DNA of 36,327 bases from a virus: the IMG/VR virus record IMGVR_UViG_3300022752_000195, positions 1 to 36,327 of that record; one strand, given 5' to 3'. Positions within the stretch are counted from its first letter, which is position 1. Each line of letters begins with the position of its first letter. Positions 12,968-22,208 of the stretch are shown in pieces. The position numbers and the translations under genes are program-made. The notes beneath the pieces were generated by a model. That model was given only the letters and a program-made list of their open reading frames with translations, made no database searches and was not told where the DNA came from.

Positions 12968-14713
12968 ATGCGTCTACTTTCTATTGATATTGAAAACTTT
13001 CTCAGTATTGAGAAAATACATATCGACTTTAATGAATCTGGAATGTTATTAATAGAAGGTTGGAATTATGACACCAACTCGGCAAATGGAGCTGGAAAGA
13101 CATCAATTGTTGCAGCTGTGTGTTTTTTATTATTTGGAAAAAATCCACGCGCATTAGGATCTAGCGTTGTTCGCAAAGGCGCAAAGCAAGCAACGTGTAG
13201 CGGTGTCATTGTAGATAAAAATGACACTTTTTTTCTTAAAAGATCAAAACCCGGTAAATTAAGTGTTACAAAAAACAATGTTGAAATATCTGAAGAAGAG
13301 TTTTTAAAAAATATAGTCATAGATTACGATGCTTTTCTTATAGTTCAATATTTCGCACAGGGATTGAGTCAGCGTTTCTTAGATTTAAGCGACACGGATC
13401 GTAAAGATCTTTTTATCAAGTTGACCAATTCGTTTGATTTTTCAAAAGCAAAAGAATCAATAGACTCAGAAATAAAGAAAATAACAAATAAAATAAATGA
13501 TTTAAATTTAAAAGAATCTTCTTTAGTGTCGCGTATAGAGGCGTATAAAGAATCTCTACAAGATATTGATGCGTTAATAGACGCCGAAAAAAAACTCATG
13601 TCAGCTATAGAAAACACTGTAAATGAAATAAATAAAATACAAAAAGTAGAAAAACCAGACCTATCTAAGTATTTAGATTTAAAAACAAAAGTGCAAAATC
13701 AACTAGATGAGATAGTTCAAAATAAAGGCACTTCTCAATTTTTACGCAATAAATTAAAACAAATAGAAAATGAAAAGCAACCAGAAGACGTGTGCGACGG
13801 TCTATGTCCAACTTGCTCAGAATCTATTGATATTGTCAATGGTCAATTTATTCGCCACGATTCTTCTTCCTTTGAAGAAAAGAAGAAGTCTTGGGGCGAA
13901 AGTATTAAAAATAAAAAGAAAGAAATCGTTGATAACATAAAACAGCTAGAGTCCTCCTTTCACAAGGAGGAAGAACTTAAAAACATAATTATAAAATGCC
14001 AAGATAAAATAAATGAACAAAGAGAGTCTTATGTAAGAACAGAATCTAGAATATCTGAATTAAGAAATTTTATTAAATTTAAAAAACAAGAATTAGAATC
14101 AGTTAAAACTTTTATAGAAAACCAATCAACAATTTCAGATAACATATTAAAATTTAAAAATATTTTATCAAATGTGTTAATAGAAAAAGAAAACACAACA
14201 AATGAAATGTTAGTTCTTCAAACCGCCTCTCAAATACTGTCTCCAACAGGTGTTCAAGCCTATGTTCTTGATTCTATTATAGAAACATTCAATGATAAGG
14301 TTAATTCAAATCTTCAATTAACATGGAGCGATTGTAGATATGAGTTGAAGTCTCATAAAGAGAATAAATCTGGATCTGTTGTTGCTAAAATGTCAGATAA
14401 TTTAACAATTAATGGAAACACAACAGACATAGGTGCCTTGTCGGGTGGAGAAAGAAAGTGTCTTGCTTTGTCAATAGATCTAGCTTTATTAGATACTTAT
14501 ATGTCTTATTGTTCTCTAGATTTAAGTCCAATTATTTTAGATGAGCCATTCGATCATTTAGACTCTGTAAACAGATTGAGAGTTTTTGAACTACTTCAAG
14601 AATCTTCAAAATCTAAACAAATCATTGTTATAGATCACTCATCTGAGTTTAAAACGCTTTTTGACAATATAATAACTATAAATAAAAGAAATGAAATATC
14701 CTCATTGGCATGA
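12968..14713 (+). CDS. sbcC: SbcC/Rad50-like recombination nuclease ATPase subunit (T4 gp46-like)
   Basis: 581 residues, close to T4 gp46 and far shorter than E. coli SbcC because the coiled coil is short. Features in order: N-terminal SMC-type ATPase half with Walker A NSANGAGKTS (G41-T45); a Q-loop region IVQYFAQG; coiled coil; zinc hook CPTC (C280-C283); returning coil; ABC signature LSGGERKCLAL; Walker B SPIILDEPFDHLD; and the switch histidine in VIDHSSEF. With the SbcD subunit encoded at 25977-26960 it should form the end-processing nuclease that makes 3' tails for RecA and helps degrade or resect DNA ends. A perfect CCTCC-rich hairpin lies in the coding sequence just after the hook (13952-13971). 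Confidence 0.92.
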   Translation: MRLLSIDIENFLSIEKIHIDFNESGMLLIEGWNYDTNSANGAGKTSIVAAVCFLLFGKNPRALGSSVVRKGAKQATCSGVIVDKNDTFFLKRSKPGKLSVTKNNVEISEEEFLKNIVIDYDAFLIVQYFAQGLSQRFLDLSDTDRKDLFIKLTNSFDFSKAKESIDSEIKKITNKINDLNLKESSLVSRIEAYKESLQDIDALIDAEKKLMSAIENTVNEINKIQKVEKPDLSKYLDLKTKVQNQLDEIVQNKGTSQFLRNKLKQIENEKQPEDVCDGLCPTCSESIDIVNGQFIRHDSSSFEEKKKSWGESIKNKKKEIVDNIKQLESSFHKEEELKNIIIKCQDKINEQRESYVRTESRISELRNFIKFKKQELESVKTFIENQSTISDNILKFKNILSNVLIEKENTTNEMLVLQTASQILSPTGVQAYVLDSIIETFNDKVNSNLQLTWSDCRYELKSHKENKSGSVVAKMSDNLTINGNTTDIGALSGGERKCLALSIDLALLDTYMSYCSLDLSPIILDEPFDHLDSVNRLRVFELLQESSKSKQIIVIDHSSEFKTLFDNIITINKRNEISSLA

Positions 14714-14725
14714 TACTATATACAT

Positions 14726-15154
14726 ATGAAGAAACTTGAAGAAATAGAAAAAGAACTGAATCTATTAAAAGCAACGTTGACCCCAGGGTTGCGTATGCCC
14801 GGACTTTCTGTTCCAAAGCCAAAGATTCCATCCTTAGCGCCTAAGATAAAAAAGAATCCAATCAAGGTTGCAGAGCAGATAAAGTCTCCAGAGGCAAAAC
14901 AATTCGCAATGCGAAATGCTATTTCTCAAGTCAAAGCCACTACTAATCAATTAGCATTTAAATCAGAAAACCCACCGCAAAAATTCCATGTAATAATTGA
15001 TGGAAAAGCAGTTCATCACGAGCCGCTTACTCAAGATGAAATAGAATCAAAATACAAATCTGAAGTAGAATCTGGAAAAGCTCAACTTGTTCCAGTGATT
15101 CAAGAAAAGCTAAAAATAGCCTCTAATGGACAGTGGCAGATTCAAAAGGTTTAA
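14726..15154 (+). CDS. Hypothetical protein, 142 aa
   Basis: Lies between sbcC (12 nt gap) and the resolvase, whose ATG follows its stop directly. The N-terminus is a short helix (MKKLEEIEKELNLLKATL), followed by a proline/lysine-rich unstructured stretch (LSVPKPKIPSLAPKIKKNP). A folded C-terminal half contains FHVIIDGKAVHHEPLTQDEIESKYKSEVESGKAQLVPVIQ. The upstream ribosome site is weak, so coupling to sbcC is likely. I do not recognise the family. Its position suggests an accessory to recombination or repair, but nothing in the sequence proves it. Confidence 0.6.
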   Translation: MKKLEEIEKELNLLKATLTPGLRMPGLSVPKPKIPSLAPKIKKNPIKVAEQIKSPEAKQFAMRNAISQVKATTNQLAFKSENPPQKFHVIIDGKAVHHEPLTQDEIESKYKSEVESGKAQLVPVIQEKLKIASNGQWQIQKV

Positions 15155-15793
15155 ATGAAAACAATATTAAGCTTAGATCCCGCTGAGTCTACGGGGTTTG
15201 CCGTAGCTCAAGTCGATGGTGATAATTGTGTAATAGTAGAATATGGCTTTATCGATGTCGATACGTCATCTGTCTATATGGGCGATTGGTGCATAGACCT
15301 TCAGAATAAAATAGAACTTATTTACAATAGAGTCAAACCAACTGAGATAGTTGTAGAAGATTATTTTTTTGGATCTAAATTTTCTTCTGGGGCAAATGTA
15401 AACTCTGCATATAGAACAGCTATACATATATGGTGTAGGCTTAAAAACGTTCATTATGAAATACTTAATATATCAAACTGGAAAGTCTTTGTTGCCGGAA
15501 GATCTATGCCTACTAAAGATCAAAAGCAAAAATGGGGAAAACAACCAGCAAAAAAAATAATGATAGTAGAAGCTCTTTGGAAGAGATGGAAAGTCAGGTT
15601 TCCTAACCATTCTTTGTCATCTAAGACTAGCAAACCAATAATGTTCAGATACGATGTTGCAGATGCTGTTGCTCAGGCTATGTATGGAGCTTTTTTGCTT
15701 TATAACTGTAAACAATATTCATGTACTGTTCCAGTTCCTCCTGACCATTGCTTTAAAAAAAATAGTAAAAAAATGTTTGTATACGATGAATAG
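15155..15793 (+). CDS. ruvC: RuvC-like Holliday junction resolvase
   Basis: 212 residues of RNase H fold. The four acidic active-site positions can be seen: D8 in ILSLDPAESTGFAVA, E68 in EIVVEDYFFGS, and D167 and D170 in RYDVADAVAQAMYG, the usual RuvC-family DxxD close. Between them a basic segment (KDQKQKWGKQPAKKIMIVEALWKRWKVRF) could contact junction DNA. It should cut four-way junctions and branched DNA made by recombination-dependent replication so that the terminase receives linear duplex, the job of endonuclease VII in T4. A second helicase such as RuvB is not seen. It starts immediately after the previous stop, so it is likely coupled. Confidence 0.85.
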   Translation: MKTILSLDPAESTGFAVAQVDGDNCVIVEYGFIDVDTSSVYMGDWCIDLQNKIELIYNRVKPTEIVVEDYFFGSKFSSGANVNSAYRTAIHIWCRLKNVHYEILNISNWKVFVAGRSMPTKDQKQKWGKQPAKKIMIVEALWKRWKVRFPNHSLSSKTSKPIMFRYDVADAVAQAMYGAFLLYNCKQYSCTVPVPPDHCFKKNSKKMFVYDE

Positions 15794-15830
15794 GTATAAC
15801 GAAAAACGGATCTAAAAAAAGGAGAAGCAT
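15794..15830 (+). promoter_or_regulatory. Possible promoter element and ribosome site
   Basis: GTATAAC (15794-15800) follows the resolvase stop and AAAAAAAGGAGAAGCAT gives a strong ribosome site for the next gene. The heptamer resembles the GTATAA motif upstream of several other genes here. Promoter activity is inferred. Confidence 0.25.
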
Positions 15831-16148
15831 ATGGCTAAGGAAAAGAAGATCAATTTGGGAAAAGCAGAACAAGTTCTTAGTAAGACTTTTTGTGACAATC
15901 ATAAAGACATTGCAGAAGATCAAGCTGCAGATCTAATTGTAAAGGCAGAAATGAGGGTTAAGGCTCTTAAAGAAGAAAGAGACAATGATGAAAAACTGAA
16001 AGCTGCTAAACAGATCGTTGCAGACTTGGGTTCTGGATATAAGGCAGCAATTGATTATGAAAAAGCAAAAATTGATTTCCTGCTCGACCGTATTTCTGAA
16101 ATTCAAAATGATGAAGTGAATCCAACATCCAGCTTGAAAGGTGGTTGA
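15831..16148 (+). CDS. Hypothetical charged helical protein, 105 aa
   Basis: The start follows a strong AAAAGGAG. The protein is nearly all helical and rich in Lys, Glu, Asp and Ala (QAADLIVKAEMRVKALKEERDNDEKLKAAKQIVADLGSGYKAAIDYEKAKIDFLLDRISEIQN), with a flexible SSLKGG tail. It has one cysteine and no membrane segment. Such small acidic/basic helical proteins are common in phage early regions. I do not recognise the family and assign no function. The next gene starts one base after its stop, which makes co-expression with the secreted protein likely. Confidence 0.65.
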   Translation: MAKEKKINLGKAEQVLSKTFCDNHKDIAEDQAADLIVKAEMRVKALKEERDNDEKLKAAKQIVADLGSGYKAAIDYEKAKIDFLLDRISEIQNDEVNPTSSLKGG

Positions 16149-16149
16149 T

Positions 16150-16386
16150 ATGATAAAAACCACATCAATAGGAATTTGTTTTATTTCTTGTTTTGCTTTT
16201 GCAACAGGTGTTAAAGAGACTCCAAACAAATCTAAAAATACAGATCTTCACTGTATTTTAACATCTTACAGAATTAAAAAATCAAATGACAACATTGATA
16301 CTGTAAATGTTAAAATCTGCAGTCAAGGCTCGGTTAAAACTGAACCAAGTAAAAAGCAAAGTTTGTCAGAAATAAAGTCAAAATAG
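16150..16386 (+). CDS. Small secreted protein, 78 aa, with signal peptide
   Basis: The ATG at 16150 is preferred over a GTG at 16141 because it gives a proper signal sequence and sits behind AAAGGTGG. MIKTTSIGICFISCFAFATG has a lysine, a hydrophobic core and a small-residue cleavage region near residue 20. The mature part is about 58 residues, polar and lysine-rich, with two cysteines (LHCILTSY and VKICSQG) that could form a disulphide in the periplasm. There is no lipobox. Candidates include superinfection exclusion, lysis inhibition or host-envelope modulation, none shown by sequence. It is the last gene before a strong terminator. Confidence 0.6.
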   Translation: MIKTTSIGICFISCFAFATGVKETPNKSKNTDLHCILTSYRIKKSNDNIDTVNVKICSQGSVKTEPSKKQSLSEIKSK

Positions 16387-16425
16387 TTATATTATTAATT
16401 AGTTAAATAGAAAAAAGATGTATAA

Positions 16426-16467
16426 TAAACCCTGTGTTTCATAAAGACACAGGGTTTAATTTATTTT
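16426..16467 (+). terminator. Rho-independent terminator
   Basis: TAAACCCTGTGT (16426-16437) pairs perfectly with ACACAGGGTTTA (16447-16458) across a 9-nt loop, giving a 12-bp stem followed by ATTTATTTT. This closes the 6325-16386 operon. A TATAAT at 16421-16426 overlaps the stem start and another lies at 16472-16477, so a promoter for the next gene may sit close by. Confidence 0.85.
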
Positions 16468-16508
16468 GTATTATAATTAACTTAATGTTATGAATCAAGG
16501 ATAGGCAA

Positions 16509-18116
16509 ATGACCAAGCCAGATAAGAAAACCTCTATAATAAAATGTTATGCTAAATTAGCAAAACAATTAAAAAGACATGTTCAAAATGAAGATTTGAA
16601 TTCTGTTGGAATAACTAGAGATATGGTTTCTCATCATTTTGGATCTCTTTCTAATTTAGAAAAAATAGCAAGAGAAAAACATCCAGGATATTTTTTTGAT
16701 GTGACAGTAGAATCTCTCCACTCTCCTAAAGCTTTGCAAGATCTTAGAGATATTGTTAAAAACAAGAAGAAATTTGTAATAACAACAGCTGTTCAGGGTT
16801 GCGAAGTTCATAAAGATTTTTATAAATCAATAAAGCAATATTGTCAGTTAAATGATGCTCATTTGTTAGTAATAGTAGCATCAGACCCGGCTGCCGCTCA
16901 TGGTAGCAAATGGGGAACAATATCGGCTCAATTGGCGAATGAAACAATTATTATTGAAGATACTAGATTGAATTCGAATGTATTCATAAGTACTATTAAA
17001 CTATCTGCAAAACACATAGATCCTACAACTGGACTTGGTCGAATTGGACAAAGAAATGGAACATTTATATATGCTTCTCCAAAGCAGAGACTAAAACCTG
17101 TTCCTGTTAGTAATTCAAAGTTGCCGCATTTTATGATGACAACCGGAGCTATAACAGTTGCAGATTATGATACGGATAAGTATATGTCTCAAAGAACGGC
17201 ATATATAGCTCAACATGACCATGTTATGGGTGCGGTTGTGTTTGAAATAGAAGATGATGAGACTTATCATTTTACTCAAATTCAATCAGATTCCAAGGGA
17301 TATTTTATAGATCGTGGTTATATCTACAGACCAACCGGAAGATCTCAAGTAAGACCTGAGGCTTTTGTTTTAGGTGATTGGCATTCAGGTGTTACAGATC
17401 CATTAGCTAGAAAAGCATGGGAAGAAATTTCTATAGAAATGAAACCTAAGAAGATAATTCTGCATGATGCATTTGATGGTTTGTCTATAAATCACCATGA
17501 GGAAAAAAATCAGCTTTTAAGAGCAAAAAGAGCAAAATTAGGTCAACTCTCATTAGAGAACGAGTGCATTAATTTTTGCAAAGATCTCATGGAGATGTCA
17601 GATCTTTGTGACGAACTTGTTATAGTTAAATCTAATCATGATCTTTTTCTTGCTAGATATTTAGCAGAGGGTAAATATACAAAAGATCCACAAAATCACA
17701 GGCTGTCGTTAATACTTGCTCTTAAGATGCTGGACGGAGAAGATCCATTGAAGGCAGCTGTTGAAATGTTTGTTGCTGCAAATGATCAAAAAAAGTTAAA
17801 TAAAATAAAATTCTTAAAGTCAGAGGAAGATTTTAAGATAGAAGGAATACAATGCGGAGCTCATGGGCACCAGGGTCCAAATGGAGCTAGAGGAAACATT
17901 GTAAATATGGAAGTTGCTTATGGCAACTCTGTAACCGGACATGCTCATTCTCCAGAGATACTTAGAGGTGCGTGGCAAGTTGGAACCTCATCCCTCCTAA
18001 AGCTAGAATATAACATAGGTGGAGCATCTTCTTGGCTTCATTCTTCATGTTTGATTTGGCCAGGGGGTACAAGACAATTGATAAATTCAATAAACGGAAA
18101 ATGGCAAATTAAATAA
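16509..18116 (+). CDS. Phage metallophosphoesterase, T5 A1-like (possible DNase)
   Basis: 535 residues. The N-terminal 60 residues are helical with a DNA-binding look (ITRDMVSHHFGSLSNLEKIAREKHPGY). The C-terminal half has metallophosphoesterase motifs in the correct order: GDWHSG (D290, H292), LHDAFDG, KSNHD (N376-H377-D378), GAHGH (H452, H454) and TGHAHS (H478, H480). The overall size and arrangement recall T5 protein A1, which is required for first-step DNA transfer and reported as a metal-dependent DNase. I recognise this from layout, not from an alignment. It is the first gene after a strong terminator, with no obvious strong ribosome site (AAGGATAGGCAA), so it may be separately controlled. 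The alternative is an uncharacterised phage phosphodiesterase. Confidence 0.6.
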   Translation: MTKPDKKTSIIKCYAKLAKQLKRHVQNEDLNSVGITRDMVSHHFGSLSNLEKIAREKHPGYFFDVTVESLHSPKALQDLRDIVKNKKKFVITTAVQGCEVHKDFYKSIKQYCQLNDAHLLVIVASDPAAAHGSKWGTISAQLANETIIIEDTRLNSNVFISTIKLSAKHIDPTTGLGRIGQRNGTFIYASPKQRLKPVPVSNSKLPHFMMTTGAITVADYDTDKYMSQRTAYIAQHDHVMGAVVFEIEDDETYHFTQIQSDSKGYFIDRGYIYRPTGRSQVRPEAFVLGDWHSGVTDPLARKAWEEISIEMKPKKIILHDAFDGLSINHHEEKNQLLRAKRAKLGQLSLENECINFCKDLMEMSDLCDELVIVKSNHDLFLARYLAEGKYTKDPQNHRLSLILALKMLDGEDPLKAAVEMFVAANDQKKLNKIKFLKSEEDFKIEGIQCGAHGHQGPNGARGNIVNMEVAYGNSVTGHAHSPEILRGAWQVGTSSLLKLEYNIGGASSWLHSSCLIWPGGTRQLINSINGKWQIK

Positions 18117-18131
18117 CATAAAGGAAGATTC

Positions 18132-21100
18132 ATGCGAAATCTTCTCTATCTTGATTCAGAGACAACCGGACTAGACTCTCGTCGTCACGATATTGTTCAA
18201 TTGGCATGCATACCTGTTTTAAATGGAGAAATAAAATCTTCATTTAATGAATTCGCAAAGCCAAATGATTTTTCTGCTATAGAACAAGAAGCTATAGCCG
18301 TGCACGGCATTTCTGTAGAAAGAATGGAGTCTTTCCAAGATCAGCGAAAGATGTTGGATAAATTTGTAACTTATGTTAAATCGTTTAATACAAAATTTAC
18401 AATAGCTGGCTATAATGTTGGATTTGATAAGGGATTTGTTAGTAGTCTGTTTGCAAAGCATGGCATGTCATCCGTTTATCACGAGCTATTCACTCCAGAT
18501 ATTCATGATGTATATAGAAGAATTAAGGCTATAAAGGAAAAGGCAAGCCTTGGGTCTTTGAAGTTGTCTAAGGCTTGCGAGATGTTTGGTATTGAAATAA
18601 ATGCCCACGATGCTCTTTCTGACATATCTGCAACCATATCCTTAGATGTCAAAGTGTCTGAGTTATTAGAAGACAATCAGGATCATAAAGAGCACATTGA
18701 TAGTATTGAATATCATTTTCCAGAATCTGCTCACATACATCTCCACTCAGAGTATAGCAATATAGATTCAATAGTCTCCGTTGAAGATTGGGTCCGATGG
18801 GCAATAAAAAATAAAACAAAATTCATATCTTTTCCAGATCATGGGTGGTCTGTTTCTCTTTATAAATCAATAAATATTAATTCTATAATAGAAAAAATAA
18901 ATAAAGAAGATAAGACTAATCATGATCCAGCTTCTGTAACTATAGTGCCTTCAATTAATTTAAATGTAACTCTTGATGATGCATCTAATTTTTTTAGACT
19001 GAATGCATGGGCTGTTTCTGAAAATGGGTATAAAAACTTAGTCAAACTAACATCACTTGGTTGGGATAACAAAGCAGTTGATGGGGACTTTGCTATTCCA
19101 GTTCTAAAAATAGACGAGGTTAGAAAATATTCGAATGGCGTCACCTTTGGAACAGGATGCGATAAGGGGTTGTTACATAATCTCGAGATTTATGCTGACT
19201 ATCAGCACCTTGAAGATAGATTCACAACTTTGTACGAAAAGCTTGACGGCAACATTTTGGTGGAACTCATCCCTATTGATGCATACAAAACCTACGATGC
19301 TCAAATAGGTTTTAGAAGTAATAAAATAACGAATCTTATGCCAGATGGAAATAAGATTAAGTCAATAAATCGCTGTCTTTTGACTTTTATTAAAAAATAC
19401 AATTTAGATTTTATAGTGTCGACTGCTGCTCACTTTATAGATCCAAAAGATAAGATTTTACAAGATATCGTATCAAGATCTTCATTCAAAGACGGCCGTT
19501 ATTTTTATGAATCTAGGCATCAGAAGAGTTATTCTGAATGCTTTGCGATTCTTAAGAGACAACTAGGTGATGAATTTACTGTTGATCTTATGAATAAGGC
19601 AATTGAAACAGCTGAAAAAATTGGAAAAAAAGCTTCTGAGATAAAGATAAAATACGATTACCATTTACCTAAGATAGAGATACCAAAATATATTCAAGAA
19701 AAAACAAAAGACTATAATCATCAACTTTACTATCTATTGATGGCTAAGATAAAAGAGCACAATAGATGGATTGATGATCCAGTTTATGTTGAAAGATTTA
19801 AAAAAGAATTAGACGTAATATGGAAAAACGAAAAACTAAATTTTATCCCTTATTTCTTACTTTATGAAGATATCGGAAGCTTTGCAAGATCTAATGGTAT
19901 CATACAAAACATTGGTCGAGGTTCCGCTGGTGGTTGTTTGATATCTTATTATCTTAAGATTATCCATGTGGATCCCATTAAGGAAGATATTCCATTTGAA
20001 CGTTTTTTAAGCCATGCTCGAATTAGAGCTGGCAGTTTTCCTGACATCGATGCAGACTATGGTGCTCGCGCCCCTATACTAAAGTATTTAAAAGATAAAT
20101 ATAAATTAGGCTTTGCTCAAATTGGCACTATTCAGAAGTTCAAGACAAAGTATGCTTTAAAAGAAACAATGTTTGCTATATATGGAAGAAATAGGAACGA
20201 CTTTGAGATTCTGGATATATGTAAAACAATACCAGATTCACCGCAGGGCATAGATGAAGTGGATTTTCTTAATGGATACACTGATTCAGAGGGTGAATAT
20301 CATCAAGGTCATCTAGAGCAGAATGAGAAGCTTCAGGCATTCTTCAAGCAGTATCCAGAGGCAGAAAAAACCGTAAGCAGATTAATTGGTCTTCCTAAAG
20401 AAATAGGCCGACATGCTTCTGCTTTCGTTATATCTACATTAGATCTGTCTCATGAGAGGGTTCCAACCCTTCAGATGCACGATGATGAACTTGGAGATGT
20501 GACAGTTACTCAGTTCGATGCTCCAATGATAGAAAAATTAGGTCTAGTTAAAGCAGATATTTTGCGAGTAACTACTATTAATACAATAAAAGAATGTGTT
20601 GATTTGATAAAGATTAGAAAACAAGAAGATCTTCTGCAGGAAGATGAAAAAGGTGTTCAGGCTATATATCGACTTCCAGAAGACAGAATGGTGTTTAAAG
20701 ATTTTTATGATCGAAAAACTGATTCATCTTTTCAATTCAATACAGATCTAATAAAGGGATATGTAAAAGAATTTGCGCCAGAATCTATAAAAGATCTAAG
20801 TAACCTAACAGCTTTGTGTAGACCTGGAGCTCTGGACGCTGCGTTCCTCGATACAACAGCTGCTCAATATTACATCGATGTAAGAAATGGTCGTCGCTCG
20901 TTAGAATACGTTCACCCTGATTTGGAACGAATTCTTAAAAAAACAAATGGTGTTTTTGTATATCAAGAAGATGTTATGCGGTTTCTAGTTGAATTTGTTG
21001 GCTATTCTCTTGAGAAATCAGACCAAATTAGATCTGCCATTGCTAAGAAAAAAAGAGATGTTATAATGAAAACCTTTGAAGATGTTAGATCTAGTTTAAA

Positions 21101-22121
21101 ACCTAAGGGATGGTCCGACAAGCAGATAGAGATTATAAATCAGCAAATTCTAGCATTCAGTTCTTATTCTTTCAATCTTTCTCACAGTTTTTGCTATGGA
21201 AAACTCGGTTATATAAGTATGTATTTAAAGCATTACTATCCGCTTGAATGGTGGTCTAGTGAACTTAATAATTCAGGAGAACAGAAAATTCGTCACTACG
21301 TGACAGTTCTAGGCGACATGATCACTCCGCCGACTCTATCTCATCCCTCTGACAAATTTACAATAGTCAAGGACAAGATAGCTGCTCCATTATCTGTTGT
21401 TAAAGGGGTCGGTGTGTCTGCCATTAAAGAATTGACTGCAAAAGGACCGTTTGTAGACATTGATGATTATATTAATAGAGTGGATCATTCTAAAGCAAAC
21501 GCAGGTATTTTTATAGCACTTGTTGCAGCTAGAGCTGCGGATTGCTTCATGGATAATGATATCGATTATATATCTGCCAGAAGAAAACTTGTTGAATATT
21601 ATTTCAAAAAAAGAAAAACTAAAAAAAATATAGAAATACCAAAAACTATGTTAGATGTTTTTTTGGAAGAAAGAGAAATTAATAAATGTTTTAATAAAAC
21701 TATATTATCTATATCAGAAATACAATCAATAGCTTATAAAAACTGGCCAGCTCTTTCTCCTACAGATAGTAGAGCAATACCTATGAGAATGGGCGACATT
21801 GTAGTTTTAGGAAGTGTTAAGGTTGCAAAAGGTTTGCTGAATAGACAAGAAGGTTCTGAAATTGGCTTTATAGGATTATATGAAGGATGTGAACACAAGT
21901 CTGGGATTTCTAAAAAATCAGGCAGAAAATGGTCTAATTTAACAATAAAACTATCTGATGGACTTGCATCCATAGACTGCGTCTGGTGGGATAAGAACAA
22001 GCCATTAAAGTATAAAACAAATTCAATAATATATATAAGAGGAAGATTAAAGACGGATTGGAAAGGAAATCCGTCTATTGAGATTCTAGATTTGGAAAAA
22101 ATAAATGAGATTCAGAAATAA
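18132..22121 (+). CDS. dnaE: DNA polymerase III alpha-type replicative polymerase with N-terminal proofreading exonuclease
   Basis: 1329 residues after AAGGAAG. Residues 1-180 form a DnaQ-like 3'-5' exonuclease: LDSETTGLDS (Exo I DxE), AGYNVGFDKGF (Exo II) and HDALSDISAT (Exo III). A PHP domain follows (about 195-480, HIHLHSEYSN and SFPDHGWS). The C-family polymerase core has GRGSAGG, PDIDADYG (D638, D640, D642) and VTQFDAP (D796). A helix-hairpin-helix region (VVKGVGVSAIKEL) and a C-terminal OB fold (about 1220-1320) complete it. The exonuclease is placed before PHP, not inserted in it as in PolC, and not separate as in most DnaE systems. It should be the phage replicase. Clamp and loader genes are not in the window. 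Confidence 0.93.
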   Translation: MRNLLYLDSETTGLDSRRHDIVQLACIPVLNGEIKSSFNEFAKPNDFSAIEQEAIAVHGISVERMESFQDQRKMLDKFVTYVKSFNTKFTIAGYNVGFDKGFVSSLFAKHGMSSVYHELFTPDIHDVYRRIKAIKEKASLGSLKLSKACEMFGIEINAHDALSDISATISLDVKVSELLEDNQDHKEHIDSIEYHFPESAHIHLHSEYSNIDSIVSVEDWVRWAIKNKTKFISFPDHGWSVSLYKSININSIIEKINKEDKTNHDPASVTIVPSINLNVTLDDASNFFRLNAWAVSENGYKNLVKLTSLGWDNKAVDGDFAIPVLKIDEVRKYSNGVTFGTGCDKGLLHNLEIYADYQHLEDRFTTLYEKLDGNILVELIPIDAYKTYDAQIGFRSNKITNLMPDGNKIKSINRCLLTFIKKYNLDFIVSTAAHFIDPKDKILQDIVSRSSFKDGRYFYESRHQKSYSECFAILKRQLGDEFTVDLMNKAIETAEKIGKKASEIKIKYDYHLPKIEIPKYIQEKTKDYNHQLYYLLMAKIKEHNRWIDDPVYVERFKKELDVIWKNEKLNFIPYFLLYEDIGSFARSNGIIQNIGRGSAGGCLISYYLKIIHVDPIKEDIPFERFLSHARIRAGSFPDIDADYGARAPILKYLKDKYKLGFAQIGTIQKFKTKYALKETMFAIYGRNRNDFEILDICKTIPDSPQGIDEVDFLNGYTDSEGEYHQGHLEQNEKLQAFFKQYPEAEKTVSRLIGLPKEIGRHASAFVISTLDLSHERVPTLQMHDDELGDVTVTQFDAPMIEKLGLVKADILRVTTINTIKECVDLIKIRKQEDLLQEDEKGVQAIYRLPEDRMVFKDFYDRKTDSSFQFNTDLIKGYVKEFAPESIKDLSNLTALCRPGALDAAFLDTTAAQYYIDVRNGRRSLEYVHPDLERILKKTNGVFVYQEDVMRFLVEFVGYSLEKSDQIRSAIAKKKRDVIMKTFEDVRSSLKPKGWSDKQIEIINQQILAFSSYSFNLSHSFCYGKLGYISMYLKHYYPLEWWSSELNNSGEQKIRHYVTVLGDMITPPTLSHPSDKFTIVKDKIAAPLSVVKGVGVSAIKELTAKGPFVDIDDYINRVDHSKANAGIFIALVAARAADCFMDNDIDYISARRKLVEYYFKKRKTKKNIEIPKTMLDVFLEEREINKCFNKTILSISEIQSIAYKNWPALSPTDSRAIPMRMGDIVVLGSVKVAKGLLNRQEGSEIGFIGLYEGCEHKSGISKKSGRKWSNLTIKLSDGLASIDCVWWDKNKPLKYKTNSIIYIRGRLKTDWKGNPSIEILDLEKINEIQK

Positions 22122-22148
22122 TTGTTTTTATGTATTTTTTAGAATTCT

Positions 22149-22208
22149 GTATAAATTAAACATGATCTTTTGTTAAGATATTTTATTTTTTTGGAGGACG
22201 AATTCATC
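22149..22208 (+). promoter_or_regulatory. AT-rich leader before the 187-aa gene
   Basis: GTATAAA (22149-22155) is a possible -10. The weak hairpin ATCTT/AAGAT (22165-22169, 22175-22179) followed by ATTTTATTTTTTT could be an attenuator or a terminator for the polymerase transcript. GGAGG then precedes the ATG at 22209 at long spacing (about 11 nt). All elements are weak. Confidence 0.3.
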
